Shown one piece after another: positions 38,111 through 45,950 of a stretch of 64,000 nt of DNA (positions are counted from its first letter, which is position 1; each line of letters begins with the position of its first letter). The notes beneath the pieces are model-generated. The model saw nothing but the letters and a program-made list of their open reading frames with translations, was not told the DNA's origin and made no database searches. The DNA is taken from positions 173,134 to 237,133 of the forward strand of contig NZ_LZQD01000004.1 in NCBI RefSeq assembly GCF_001858025.1, given 5' to 3'. Source of the stretch: Trichormus sp. NMC-1. Its GTDB lineage: Bacteria; Cyanobacteriota; Cyanobacteriia; Cyanobacteriales; Nostocaceae. The position numbers and the translations under genes were made by a program.

Positions 38111-39315
38111 AATTGCCAACATTGTTGTGCTATAGCCCAATCTTCTTGAGTATGTATAACTAATACTCGCACAGCAGAATCTGATGTAGCAATATCAGCA
38201 TCAATTGGCTGCTGCTGATTTTTGACAGCATCTATTTTCAATCCCAAAAATTCCCAAGCAGTACAAGCCTCTTGACGAATTCCTGGAGATTTTTCTCCCA
38301 CCCCACCAGTGAAAACTAAAGCATCTAAACCTCCCAAACTAGCCAGCATAGAACCGATACCAGCCTGTAAGCGATGTACGTATATATCCCAGGCTAATTG
38401 GGCGCGTTCATTACCTTGCTGCCTTGCGGCTATTACTTCCCGTAAATCATTAGAAACCCCCGAAATTCCTCGTAATCCAGAAGCTTTATTTAAAACATAA
38501 TCCAGCCTTTCTGCTGAGTAATCACATTGACGCAATAGATAAATTAGAATCCCTGGATCAATTGAGCCACAACGACTACCCATCATTAAGCCATCAAGAG
38601 GCGTAAAACCCATAGTTGTATCAATGCTGCGACCATTTTTAACCGCCGCTAAAGAGCAACCATTACCTAAATGACAGGTTATTAACCGCAGTTCGTTTAA
38701 ATCTCGACCCAGGATTTGTGCTGCACGAGTAGAACAGTATTGGTGACTGATACCATGAAACCCGTAGCGTCGGATACCTTGTTCTACCCATTCATAGGGG
38801 CCAGGATAAATGGCGGCGGCATCAGGTAAAGTACTATGGAAGCTAGTATCAAATACTGCAACTTGGGTAACATCTCCTAAGCTTTGTTCAATGGCTTCTA
38901 TGCCCTCCACAGCGGCTGGATTATGGGCTGGAGCAAGGGTAGAAAGACGAGCGATGGCGTTTTTCACATCTTCTGTAATTACCACACTTTGGCGGTAGTC
39001 TTTTCCACCATGTACTACCCGATGTCCAACTACATCGATTTCTGACAACTGACTTACCACCTTAGTCGCACCGTGAGTGAGAGTATGGAGTAGATAGGCA
39101 AAATGTGCGCTTTGGGAGTCACCCTCGATATATTCTTGTAGCACTGCACCCGTTGCTGTTTTTACCTCTATTTCTGCTCCACTTTTGTCTTGAATCCAGT
39201 TTATTTTCCCTTCCCAAAGAGGTTGTGGTGCTTGGTTGAGGACAGTCGCATCTGTAATTTTATACAGACAAACTTTTTGGCTACTTGATCCGGCATTTAG
39301 TACTAATATATTCAT
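38077..39315 (-). CDS. ackA: acetate kinase
   Basis: A 412-residue ASKHA-fold kinase that converts acetyl phosphate and ADP to acetate and ATP, or the reverse. Signatures: ILVLNAGSSSQK at the N-terminus, GHRVVHGG, FDTSFH, YGFHGISHQY and ALVFTGGVGEKSPGIR. The length is slightly above the usual 400. The final residues GIGNREQG and the stop codon are written in TTCCCTA-type repeats (38077-38106), which explains the extra tail. No pta gene is adjacent. The downstream neighbour in the opposite sense of reading is the repeat-rich 37957-38076 gap. Confidence 0.94.
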   Translation of the reverse strand: MNILVLNAGSSSQKVCLYKITDATVLNQAPQPLWEGKINWIQDKSGAEIEVKTATGAVLQEYIEGDSQSAHFAYLLHTLTHGATKVVSQLSEIDVVGHRVVHGGKDYRQSVVITEDVKNAIARLSTLAPAHNPAAVEGIEAIEQSLGDVTQVAVFDTSFHSTLPDAAAIYPGPYEWVEQGIRRYGFHGISHQYCSTRAAQILGRDLNELRLITCHLGNGCSLAAVKNGRSIDTTMGFTPLDGLMMGSRCGSIDPGILIYLLRQCDYSAERLDYVLNKASGLRGISGVSNDLREVIAARQQGNERAQLAWDIYVHRLQAGIGSMLASLGGLDALVFTGGVGEKSPGIRQEACTAWEFLGLKIDAVKNQQQPIDADIATSDSAVRVLVIHTQEDWAIAQQCWQLQQGIGNREQG

Positions 39316-39321
39316 AATTGC

Positions 39322-40329
39322 TTACTTGGAAATGTTCGGTGCAAATTTCAGATAAGTTCCACCCAATCCTTCTACAATACTGCGTGTGTTAGCATCCATC
39401 ATTTTTTGATATGTTTCTCCATCACTACCAGGTTCACCAAGTCCATCTATATAAAGTTGTCTGGGAAAAAGTTTCACATTAGCTTCTTTGGCTATAGGTT
39501 CAAGCAAATTGGAGTTGGTTTTTGTGTCTGCAAAAATTGTTATGACTTTAGATTTTTGAATATAGTTAGCCATATTTTTAACTTTGGTATTTGTTAAATT
39601 CTCTTCATCGCTAATATCTAGCCAACTTCCTTTATAGGGAAAACCATAAGCTTTGACATAATAGATTATTGCTTGATGGGTGGTCAGTATTTTGCGATTT
39701 TTTGGGGGAATACTGGCCAGTCTAGATTTAATCCAGCTATTTAGTTGGTTTAATTCTTTGGTAAGTTTTTTACTATTGCTGCTATAGGCTTTGGCATTTT
39801 TAGGGGAAATTTTACCTAAATTGCTATTAATTACCTCTACTATCTGGATAGTATTCTTTGTATTGTGCCAAATATGTGGTTCTGTGAATTCTTGACCATT
39901 ATTTCGTAATTTTTGTGGCTGTGGTACAGCAAGTTGGGCAACAGCTATTTTTCGCGTTCGGTTTTGTTTTGCTGTAATGATTTTGATTAAACCTGGTTCA
40001 AAATTATAGCCATGATATAAAATCAGATTAGCCTGTTCAATGGCTTGTCTATCTTCTGGAGTGGGTTGATAAAAGCGGGGATCTAAACCAGGAGGAATCA
40101 AGCAGGTAAGGTTAATGCTTGTCCCGGCAATTTGTTTAGTTAAATCACAAATTACGCTAGTAGTCGCTACAACTTGGGGAAGATTTCTGTTAATGCTGTT
40201 GGTTTGATTAGTGCGGGTGTATACTGTATTTATAGTTTGATTTCCACACCCGGCAAATCCAAGTGCAAGAGTAAAAAAACCAGCATTTAATAATTTATTT
40301 AATAGTATGTTTTTCGACTTTTTCAACAT
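39322..40329 (-). CDS. metal ABC transporter substrate-binding lipoprotein (Mn/Zn type) with altered ligand
   Basis: A 335-residue cluster A-I solute-binding protein of the MntC/ZnuA family. A lipobox FAGC28 follows the signal sequence. Family segments: VVATTSVICDLTKQIAG, GLDPRFYQPTPEDRQAIEQA, EPHIWHNTKNTIQIVEVI, LTTHQA and LYIDGLGEPGSDGETYQKMM. Of the four metal ligands expected, H152, H218 and D295 are visible, but the first (DPHxYxPT in relatives) is R85 here. No permease or ATPase gene is adjacent. It may be an orphan binding protein with changed metal handling. It starts 89 bp beyond the stop of the upstream Cys-protein gene. Confidence 0.82.
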   Translation of the reverse strand: MLKKSKNILLNKLLNAGFFTLALGFAGCGNQTINTVYTRTNQTNSINRNLPQVVATTSVICDLTKQIAGTSINLTCLIPPGLDPRFYQPTPEDRQAIEQANLILYHGYNFEPGLIKIITAKQNRTRKIAVAQLAVPQPQKLRNNGQEFTEPHIWHNTKNTIQIVEVINSNLGKISPKNAKAYSSNSKKLTKELNQLNSWIKSRLASIPPKNRKILTTHQAIIYYVKAYGFPYKGSWLDISDEENLTNTKVKNMANYIQKSKVITIFADTKTNSNLLEPIAKEANVKLFPRQLYIDGLGEPGSDGETYQKMMDANTRSIVEGLGGTYLKFAPNISK

Positions 40330-40368
40330 CCTCTAATTATCCTGACAACTCACATATCTCAAATGAAT

Positions 40369-40394
40369 AAAGGCACAGCATCACTGTGCCTTAT
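40369..40394 (-). terminator. terminator-like hairpin between Cys-protein and metal-binding protein genes
   Basis: Nine-bp perfect stem AAGGCACAG (40370-40378) / CTGTGCCTT (40384-40392) with loop CATCA. It lies downstream of the small gene at 40419 on the minus strand, with a weak T-run. Confidence 0.6.
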
Positions 40395-40418
40395 AAATTT
40401 TCATAACTGCTAACTTTA

Positions 40419-40682
40419 TTAAAAACTAGCAGAGGGCAACTTGCCTTGTAACATCTGAAATTTAGCCTGAACACAAGTAGAGCAACCGCAACCTAATTGA
40501 TCAATAATTGGATTGGTTACTAAACCAAAATTTGGTGCTGTTAGTTCAATATTGTTGTGTGCAGATGGTGTAGCTAGAGTGATGACTCCGTTTCTACTCA
40601 ATGCATGGGCTGGATTAGCTATCAGTAGCAGAGATGCCAGAAAGACTGGACAAGCAAGCAAAATCAGTTTGGCTATGTTCAT
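40419..40682 (-). CDS. small exported protein with C-terminal CxCxxC motif (family member 1)
   Basis: 87 residues. A clear signal peptide (LILLACPVFLASLLLIANPAHA) leaves a mature protein of about 60 residues. The C-terminus reads QLGCGCSTCVQAKFQMLQGKLP, with Cys at 65, 67 and 70. The protein at 45412 shares this tail (FGCDCLVCLNAVRQLHG), so the two are paralogues. A CxCxxC cluster at the end of a secreted protein suggests metal binding or disulfide chemistry. I know no named family. It lies among zinc- and manganese-type genes. Confidence 0.65.
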   Translation of the reverse strand: MNIAKLILLACPVFLASLLLIANPAHALSRNGVITLATPSAHNNIELTAPNFGLVTNPIIDQLGCGCSTCVQAKFQMLQGKLPSASF

Positions 40683-40732
40683 AGTTCACACTTAGAGGCC
40701 GCTGCTGATACAGCATAGCCAATTATTAGTCA

Positions 40733-41788
40733 TTAGTCAGTAGTTTTAGACCAAATAAGTAGTTCCCCTTGTTCCCCACCTGCGGCTAATAAGGGTGGGG
40801 AAACCCCACCCCTACTGGGATGCCAAGCTAGGGTAGAAAATCCTGCTCTGACACCTGCGATAATTTGGGATACTTCTGTGGCTTGGTTCCACAAACACAG
40901 CCAACCATCTGCTGCTGCGGAAGCGAGAAGAAAACTTTGGGGTGCGAATGCGATCGCATTAATTATATCCACATGATTAGTCAATATGCGCGATTCCCAC
41001 CCCAATGACTCATCCTCTGATTTTTCCCAAACTACTACACCCTCAACACTGGAAGAAGCTAAAAGCGGCGCACCAGCGGCTGGAGTGGCTTCTGACCAAG
41101 CTAATTGGCGAATTTTACCCGGAAAGCCTCGCATTAGCCAAGGATCGGGATTTCCCCATTCCAACACGGTGACACTACGATCCATATTGCCAGAAGCTAA
41201 GTATTTGCCATCAGGCGACCAAGCCATTGCTACACTCACTGTAGTCGTAGCTAAAATATAAGGTTCTTCATCCCAATCTTGAGTATTCCAAATTTTTACT
41301 CCCTGATAGCCGCTAATGGCTAAATATTGCCCATCTTTACGCCAATCAATCCCTAAAATTGATGAGTTTTCAAAATTCAGCGTGACAACAATTTCTTCTG
41401 CGTCCGCATCCCATACTTGGACGCAGCGCCCTAAACTAAAAGCTAGTTGGTTATTTGTATGATTCCAAGCTAATTTATCAACCCAAGCAGGGGCGTTTTC
41501 TAAAGTGGTAATTAATTGATTTTCTCTCCAGATTTTTACTTTTCCATCTTGTCCACCGACGGCTAAATATTTGCTATCGGCAGAAAATGCCACGCAATCT
41601 ACTGATTTACCTGTGGCAGTTTGTAAGGTTGTGATTTCGCTATTTTCCCAAATTACAACTTCTCCAGCAGCGGAAGTTGCAGCTAGTTTTTCTCCTTGGT
41701 TTGACCAAGTTAAAGATGTGACATAATCTGCAAGCTGACCTGAATAGTAGGCTGTAAATTCTTGATGTTTACTAGTTGTGAAGTTCAT
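40733..41788 (-). CDS. WD40 repeat protein
   Basis: A 351-residue protein made of about seven WD40 blades (YVTSLTWSNQGEKLAATSAAGEVVIWEN, VDCVAFSADSKYLAVGGQDGKVKIW, and so on), so a single beta-propeller scaffold without other domains or signal peptide. The last blade holds an eight-residue insertion SRGGVSPP that is the translation of a palindromic DNA repeat (40791-40814); the segment TPAAGAP in the fifth blade may be a similar event. The partner is unknown. Its nearest upstream neighbour is the CobW GTPase, 262 bp away in the same direction. Confidence 0.82.
   Translation of the reverse strand: MNFTTSKHQEFTAYYSGQLADYVTSLTWSNQGEKLAATSAAGEVVIWENSEITTLQTATGKSVDCVAFSADSKYLAVGGQDGKVKIWRENQLITTLENAPAWVDKLAWNHTNNQLAFSLGRCVQVWDADAEEIVVTLNFENSSILGIDWRKDGQYLAISGYQGVKIWNTQDWDEEPYILATTTVSVAMAWSPDGKYLASGNMDRSVTVLEWGNPDPWLMRGFPGKIRQLAWSEATPAAGAPLLASSSVEGVVVWEKSEDESLGWESRILTNHVDIINAIAFAPQSFLLASAAADGWLCLWNQATEVSQIIAGVRAGFSTLAWHPSRGGVSPPLLAAGGEQGELLIWSKTTD
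40791..40814. repeat. palindromic repeat inserted in a coding sequence
   Basis: AAGGGTGGGG then AAA then CCCCACCCCTA, a hairpin of a kind dispersed in Nostoc-type intergenic DNA. Here it lies in frame in the last WD40 blade. Confidence 0.65.
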
Positions 41789-41841
41789 GTGTAAATATGA
41801 TGGGCAATATTATTTTTTTACTAATCGCAGAGAAAAGAAAA

Positions 41842-41892
41842 TGGCGTTGTTGATTTAGGATATGAGTTTCTCATTTTTATTCACCAACGCCT
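41842..41892. repeat. long imperfect hairpin, possible IS remnant
   Basis: GGCGTTGTTGA at 41843 faces TTCACCAACGCC at 41880-41891, with ATGAG/CTCAT inside. A further CTCATACCTCGATTTG at about 41911 echoes GATTTAGGATATGAG inverted. This may be the debris of a small transposable element. Confidence 0.4.
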
Positions 41893-41950
41893 AGTTTTAC
41901 GTTTTATTTCTCATACCTCGATTTGCACCTGAGAATATGATTTATTGAAC

Positions 41951-42025
41951 CGCGTATCCCTTACGGGACCGTAAGGAAAGACGCGAAGATCGCGTTCGCG
42001 TTCGCGTTAGCGTTGCGTAGCAAAG
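41951..42025. repeat. palindrome and GTTCGC-type repeat cluster
   Basis: CCCTTACGG / CCGTAAGG forms a hairpin, followed by tandem GCGTTC/GCGTTA units. It lies just beyond the cobW stop on the minus strand. Confidence 0.5.
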
Positions 42026-42050
42026 GAAGAAGGAAGAAGAATATTTGGAT

Positions 42051-43022
42051 TTACACCAGACAGGCTAGAAAATCTTGTTTTAGTTTAGCTTCATCAAGAT
42101 TACGACCGATAAATACAAGTTCATTTTTTCGGGTTTCGCTGGCTTTCCAAGGTCTATCTGGTTTACCATCAAATATCATGTGTACTCCCTGGAAAACAAA
42201 GCGATCATCTTCTCCTGCAATGTTTAAAATGCCTTTCATGCGAAAGATATCTATTCCTTGAGTACGTAATAATTCACTTAACCATTCATTTAATTTTTGT
42301 CCGTCTATTGCGCCTTTTTCTACCAAAGCTACAGAATAAACGCTTTCATCATGTACGTGAGCATCTTCACCTAGGAAGTTGGGGTCAATTTCTAAAGCCC
42401 GGTCTAAATCAAAGGCTTTTACACCTAATAATGCATCCATTCCTAATTCTGAGTTTTGGGTGCGGTGGATTTTAGCGATCGCATTCATCGACCGAATTCG
42501 CTTTTCTAGTTCTTCTAAATTTTCTGGGGTGACTAAATCGGTTTTATTCAATAAAATTACATCAGCAAATGCAATTTGTTCTTGGGCTTCGTCTGCTTCC
42601 CAATGTTGCCAAATATGCTTGGCATCGACAACTGTAACTACTGCATCTAGTGACAATTGACTCTGCATATCTTCATCTACAAAAAATGTCTGAATTACAG
42701 GTGCAGGGTCGGCTAATCCTGTGGTTTCAATTACTAAATGGTCAAATTTATCCCGGCGTTTCATCAAATTGCCGATGATGCGAATTAAGTCACCGCGAAC
42801 TGTACAACAAATACAGCCGTTGTTCATTTCAAAGATTTCTTCATCTGCATCAATAACTAGTTGATTATCAATGCCTACTTCCCCAAATTCATTGACGATG
42901 ACAGCAACTTTTTTACCGTGTTCGTAAGTCAGAATGTGATTGAGTAGAGTAGTTTTACCTGCTCCTAAATAGCCAGTTAAAACGGTTACAGGTACGGTTG
43001 TGAATGTTTCTGAAGCCATCAT
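42051..43022 (-). CDS. CobW/P47K family GTP-binding metallochaperone
   Basis: A 323-residue COG0523 GTPase. Walker A GYLGAGKT is at 17-24, the metal-binding CICC motif at 70-73, ETTGLADP contains the switch, and LLNKTDLV gives base recognition. The C-terminal CobW domain contains DRFVFQGVHMIFDG. This family hands zinc or other metals to client enzymes under limitation (ZNG1 type). A perfect AT-rich palindrome GATAATCATTATC lies 29 bp before the start and fits a Zur box, supporting a zinc role. A CobW role in cobalamin synthesis is less likely. Confidence 0.88.
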   Translation of the reverse strand: MMASETFTTVPVTVLTGYLGAGKTTLLNHILTYEHGKKVAVIVNEFGEVGIDNQLVIDADEEIFEMNNGCICCTVRGDLIRIIGNLMKRRDKFDHLVIETTGLADPAPVIQTFFVDEDMQSQLSLDAVVTVVDAKHIWQHWEADEAQEQIAFADVILLNKTDLVTPENLEELEKRIRSMNAIAKIHRTQNSELGMDALLGVKAFDLDRALEIDPNFLGEDAHVHDESVYSVALVEKGAIDGQKLNEWLSELLRTQGIDIFRMKGILNIAGEDDRFVFQGVHMIFDGKPDRPWKASETRKNELVFIGRNLDEAKLKQDFLACLV

Positions 43023-43050
43023 AATCTTAAACCAAATTTGATGAGGTGTT

Positions 43051-43063
43051 GATAATCATTATC
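43051..43063. promoter_or_regulatory. putative Zur box of the cobW gene
   Basis: GATAATCATTATC, a perfect 6-1-6 palindrome like the cyanobacterial Zur consensus TGATAATNATTATCA. It lies 29 bp upstream of the start at 43022. The box at 48529 shares 12 of these 13 bases. FurA sites are also AT-rich palindromes, so Fur binding cannot be excluded. Confidence 0.65.
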
Positions 43064-43066
43064 TAT

Positions 43067-43975
43067 TTAACATATCTTTGTTAAAAATGGTAATATTGCC
43101 TCAAAAACCACTGCTGGGTATTCTTCATGCAGTCCCAAAGAACCAGGAACGATAACGCTGCTAACTCCTGGTAAAGCCGCCAATGCGTCCATTTCTTGCC
43201 GTGACTTGGGGGGGCTGGATTCGCCAATTACCGCCATTAGTGGGGCAGATAAGGACTGCACTAGGGACAGAAACTCTGTTTGACTATGAATAGTATCTAT
43301 ATTGCCGGTGACAAAGGCCGCAGAAGCAAATCTGGCGTTTGGTTGTTGAGTACTTTGCCATTTTTCGGTGATGAAACTGGGTGTAAGTTTCGCTGTATCG
43401 GTGAAGACATGGCGGCTGTACATCCAACTTAAGAAAGATGGGGTAGTGTTAAGTTTATAGAGTGCTTGACCGAGAATCGGCGATCGCACTAATCCCCTCA
43501 CCATAGCAGCTATATTTGCATTTGCACCCATTGTCGGTAGAGGCCCACGCCAAGTTGGTGCTACCAAAACAATCCGCGAAAAAGCATTTGGCTGTTTAAA
43601 GGCTAGTTGCAGCACATAACCAGCAGCATGACCAGCCGCAACTACAATAATTGGGATATTAAACACAGATTTCACGAAATCTGCCAAAAATTGCTGATAT
43701 ATTGCCGGGTTGTAATCTAATTTTAGTCGGGAAGATTCCCCAAAACCTGGCCAGTCTAAAGCGGTAACTTGAAAATGGGAAGCGAGTAATTTAGCAAGTT
43801 CTCCCATTTCTCCCCTTGTAGAAACACTACTAAATGCGGGAAGTAATAAAAGCGGAGAACCTAGTCCAAGAGTTTCATAAATCACCTGCAATTGTTGATT
43901 TTCCCAATTCCAGAGAAATTCTTGAACTTGACCACCAAATACACCAGCAGGTTTTGTCAATAAATTGGTAGACAT
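43067..43975 (-). CDS. alpha/beta hydrolase
   Basis: A 302-residue alpha/beta hydrolase fold protein. The oxyanion segment LLLLPAFSSVSTRGEM and TALDWPGFGESS are typical. The usual nucleophile elbow GxSxG reads AAGHAAGY, so the Ser position is Ala or the elbow is changed (VVAAGHAAGYVLQLA). The C-terminal HEEYP holds a candidate catalytic His. With no Ser at the elbow, catalysis by the normal triad is doubtful. The stop is only four bases from the cobW Zur box, so the promoter of cobW abuts this gene. Confidence 0.75.
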   Translation of the reverse strand: MSTNLLTKPAGVFGGQVQEFLWNWENQQLQVIYETLGLGSPLLLLPAFSSVSTRGEMGELAKLLASHFQVTALDWPGFGESSRLKLDYNPAIYQQFLADFVKSVFNIPIIVVAAGHAAGYVLQLAFKQPNAFSRIVLVAPTWRGPLPTMGANANIAAMVRGLVRSPILGQALYKLNTTPSFLSWMYSRHVFTDTAKLTPSFITEKWQSTQQPNARFASAAFVTGNIDTIHSQTEFLSLVQSLSAPLMAVIGESSPPKSRQEMDALAALPGVSSVIVPGSLGLHEEYPAVVFEAILPFLTKIC

Positions 43976-43981
43976 TTTGAT

Positions 43982-44012
43982 TTAATTAGTCATTAGTCAT
44001 TAGTCATTGGTC
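43982..44012. repeat. STRR heptamers (AGTCATT)
   Basis: Three AGTCATT units and a variant GGTCATT. The same heptamer occurs at 54003-54038 and in part at 40727. Confidence 0.65.
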
Positions 44013-44058
44013 ATTCCTCCGCATCTCCCCATCTCCGCGTCACCGTGTCCCCGCGTCC

Positions 44059-44493
44059 CTAATTTTCTAATTTACATTCCAAAGCTTTTTTTTGCATGGT
44101 TTTGAAAATGTTGTAAAAACCGTTAGCGCGGGAAGGTGTCAAGCTAACATTTAAACCAGTAGCTTGAATAAAATCAGGAGTTAATTGGACGATTTGTGTT
44201 GGTGCTAGTCCATTCAATCCTTCTATTAATAGCGCTACTAATCCCTTCGTTAGCTGGGAATCAGAATCTCCCTGAAAAACCACTTTCCCATCATCGAGTG
44301 ATGCTGTCACATATACCTGTGAGACGCAACCAGGAACTTTGTTTTCGGGTAATTTATCAGCTTCGGGAAACTCTGGCAATTTCTGAGCATACCAAATTAA
44401 CTGTTCATAACGTCGCTTCGGTTCAGCAGCACGTTGGAAGCGTTGGACGATTTTAGCTAAAGCAGGTGGCAAGGAATCAAGACTTGAGGACAT
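44059..44493 (-). CDS. sufE: SufE family sulfur acceptor protein
   Basis: A 144-residue SufE that accepts persulfide sulfur from the cysteine desulfurase SufS and stimulates it in Fe-S cluster assembly. The active Cys is C56 in KVPGCVSQVYV, and the fold is shown by LPPALAKIVQRFQ, RRYEQLIWYAQKLP and SRANGFYNIFKTMQ. Length is normal. The suf operon itself is not in this window. A 66-bp gap of STRR and G/C-rich repeat lies beyond the stop. Confidence 0.92.
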   Translation of the reverse strand: MSSSLDSLPPALAKIVQRFQRAAEPKRRYEQLIWYAQKLPEFPEADKLPENKVPGCVSQVYVTASLDDGKVVFQGDSDSQLTKGLVALLIEGLNGLAPTQIVQLTPDFIQATGLNVSLTPSRANGFYNIFKTMQKKALECKLEN

Positions 44494-44775
44494 AATAAAT
44501 TCAGGAAATAATTCAGTCTCATCTTGAGTTTAAATTATCTGGAGAGCGATCGCTCGTATTGAGTTTAGCGGCTCATTGTATTCTCAATCAAAAAGAGATA
44601 ATTCATTTGGTAATTGTATTGCTGATGACCAAATGGCATCCGTAGAGTGATTGTTTATATTAAGTATTGGCAACAACTGTTAAATATTGCTGCAAAAATC
44701 GGCTTTTTGTTGATTTTTACGATGAATTTTGAAGATTATATTCTCAATGATTCAATAATCTCAGGAGAAAACCAG

Positions 44776-45036
44776 ATGTTGACCTTTAGCTTACTCGCTA
44801 TTGTACCCACAACCCTAGAATGGACTCCCAACGTTGGTATCATCATGATTCTCGCCAACATTTTAGCGATCGCTATCGGCAAGTTTACAATCAAGTATCC
44901 TAACGCAGAACCTGCTTTACCTGCACCCAATTTCTTTGGTGGTTTTGGTTTACCTGCTGTATTAGCAACCACCTCCTTTGGTCATATCTTAGGTGCAGGC
45001 ATCATCTTAGGACTCCACAACATCGGCAAAATCTAA
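44776..45036 (+). CDS. psaK: photosystem I subunit PsaK
   Basis: 86 residues from the ATG at 44776, which has AGGAG nine bases upstream; a frame open to 44647 gives an extension unlike PsaK. Two membrane helices (WTPNVGIIMILANILAIAIGK and LPAVLATTSFGHILGAGIILG) joined by a cytoplasmic loop give the PsaK hairpin. PsaK sits at the edge of photosystem I and takes part in state transitions and antenna coupling. It is monocistronic with its own terminator. Confidence 0.93.
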   Translation: MLTFSLLAIVPTTLEWTPNVGIIMILANILAIAIGKFTIKYPNAEPALPAPNFFGGFGLPAVLATTSFGHILGAGIILGLHNIGKI

Positions 45037-45094
45037 GCTTGAGTCCCAACTTTGCTTGTATTAAATCGATTTATTGTTTATTTTTCCAGCTAAG

Positions 45095-45124
45095 AGCCAG
45101 AAAACCTAATTTCTGGCTTTTTCT
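45095..45124 (+). terminator. rho-independent terminator of psaK
   Basis: Stem AGCCAGAAA / TTTCTGGCT with a short loop, followed by TTTTTC. It lies 59 bp after the psaK stop. Confidence 0.85.
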
Positions 45125-45411
45125 CTTTGACCAGGAATTTTAGATTTTAGATTTTAGATTTTAGATTAAAAAAAATTTGGTATAGGTTCCCCGTCCTTGA
45201 GGACGGCAAAATCATAAATCCCAAATCCAAAATTTTCAAGCTCTACACTTGAGGGTGGAGTCAATCCAAAATCCAAAATCGTCAATCCAAAATCGAGTGA
45301 CTCATGCCTCCTGTAAGACGGGAGCATCCCAACAACAGATATTCACAGTTACTTGCCTATCATCTGTATTTTTTGATGAAGTTCAATTATGCATAAATAC
45401 GGTTTTTCAAA
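45125..45411. other. intergenic region with STRR heptamers
   Basis: TTTTAGA units at 45136-45166 and AATCCAA units at 45222-45295 face each other and could form a hairpin. A palindromic CCCGTCCTTGAGGACGG lies at 45190. No gene is seen. Confidence 0.55.
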
Positions 45412-45783
45412 CTACACGGCTAAAGGTGCCGTACCATGTAACTGACGCACAGCATTGAGACAAACTAGGCAATCACAGCCAAATAACTTAATTGCCTCAT
45501 TACTTTCTGCATCAGTGAATTCTAGTTCATCTGCCTGATTTTGACCAGGTTGAACTTGCGCCAATTCCATATTTGGTTTAACCGTCGTAGGAGTAACATT
45601 ATCCCCCTGTATACATACCTGACGCACACTTGCTGAACGGGGAGAACGGACACAAGAAAGATGAGTAGCAACAGGGGTAACTGTTTGATTAGCATGGGCT
45701 GGTCTAGCCATCATCACCATAGATAGCATAGACGTAAACAAGACAGGACTAGAAAGCAAGGCCAAGATAAATTTTCTGTTCAT
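45412..45783 (-). CDS. small exported protein with C-terminal CxCxxC motif (family member 2)
   Basis: 123 residues. The signal peptide (ILALLSSPVLFTSMLSMVMMARPAHA) resembles that of the 40419 protein. The C-terminus IKLFGCDCLVCLNAVRQLHG carries Cys 103, 105 and 108 and matches the other member (LGCGCSTCVQAKFQMLQG). A middle section with C44 and C57 and an acidic stretch (ADELEFTDAESNEA) has no counterpart there. Function unknown; metal or thiol chemistry in the periplasm is plausible. It stands alone between psaK and the phosphoesterase operon. Confidence 0.65.
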   Translation of the reverse strand: MNRKFILALLSSPVLFTSMLSMVMMARPAHANQTVTPVATHLSCVRSPRSASVRQVCIQGDNVTPTTVKPNMELAQVQPGQNQADELEFTDAESNEAIKLFGCDCLVCLNAVRQLHGTAPLAV

Positions 45784-45950
45784 TTCTGGAAAAAAGTTTA
45801 TGGCTAGAAAAACAAACCAACCATCTTTTCAGACCAGTTGATTGTCAATCAGTCTATCTTATCCAAATTAGCTAAAAATAGCTGAGTTAATTCAATATCA
45901 TCCATACAGTATTTCTATCTTGGCTTCTGGCTGGGAAACAAAACCAAAAA

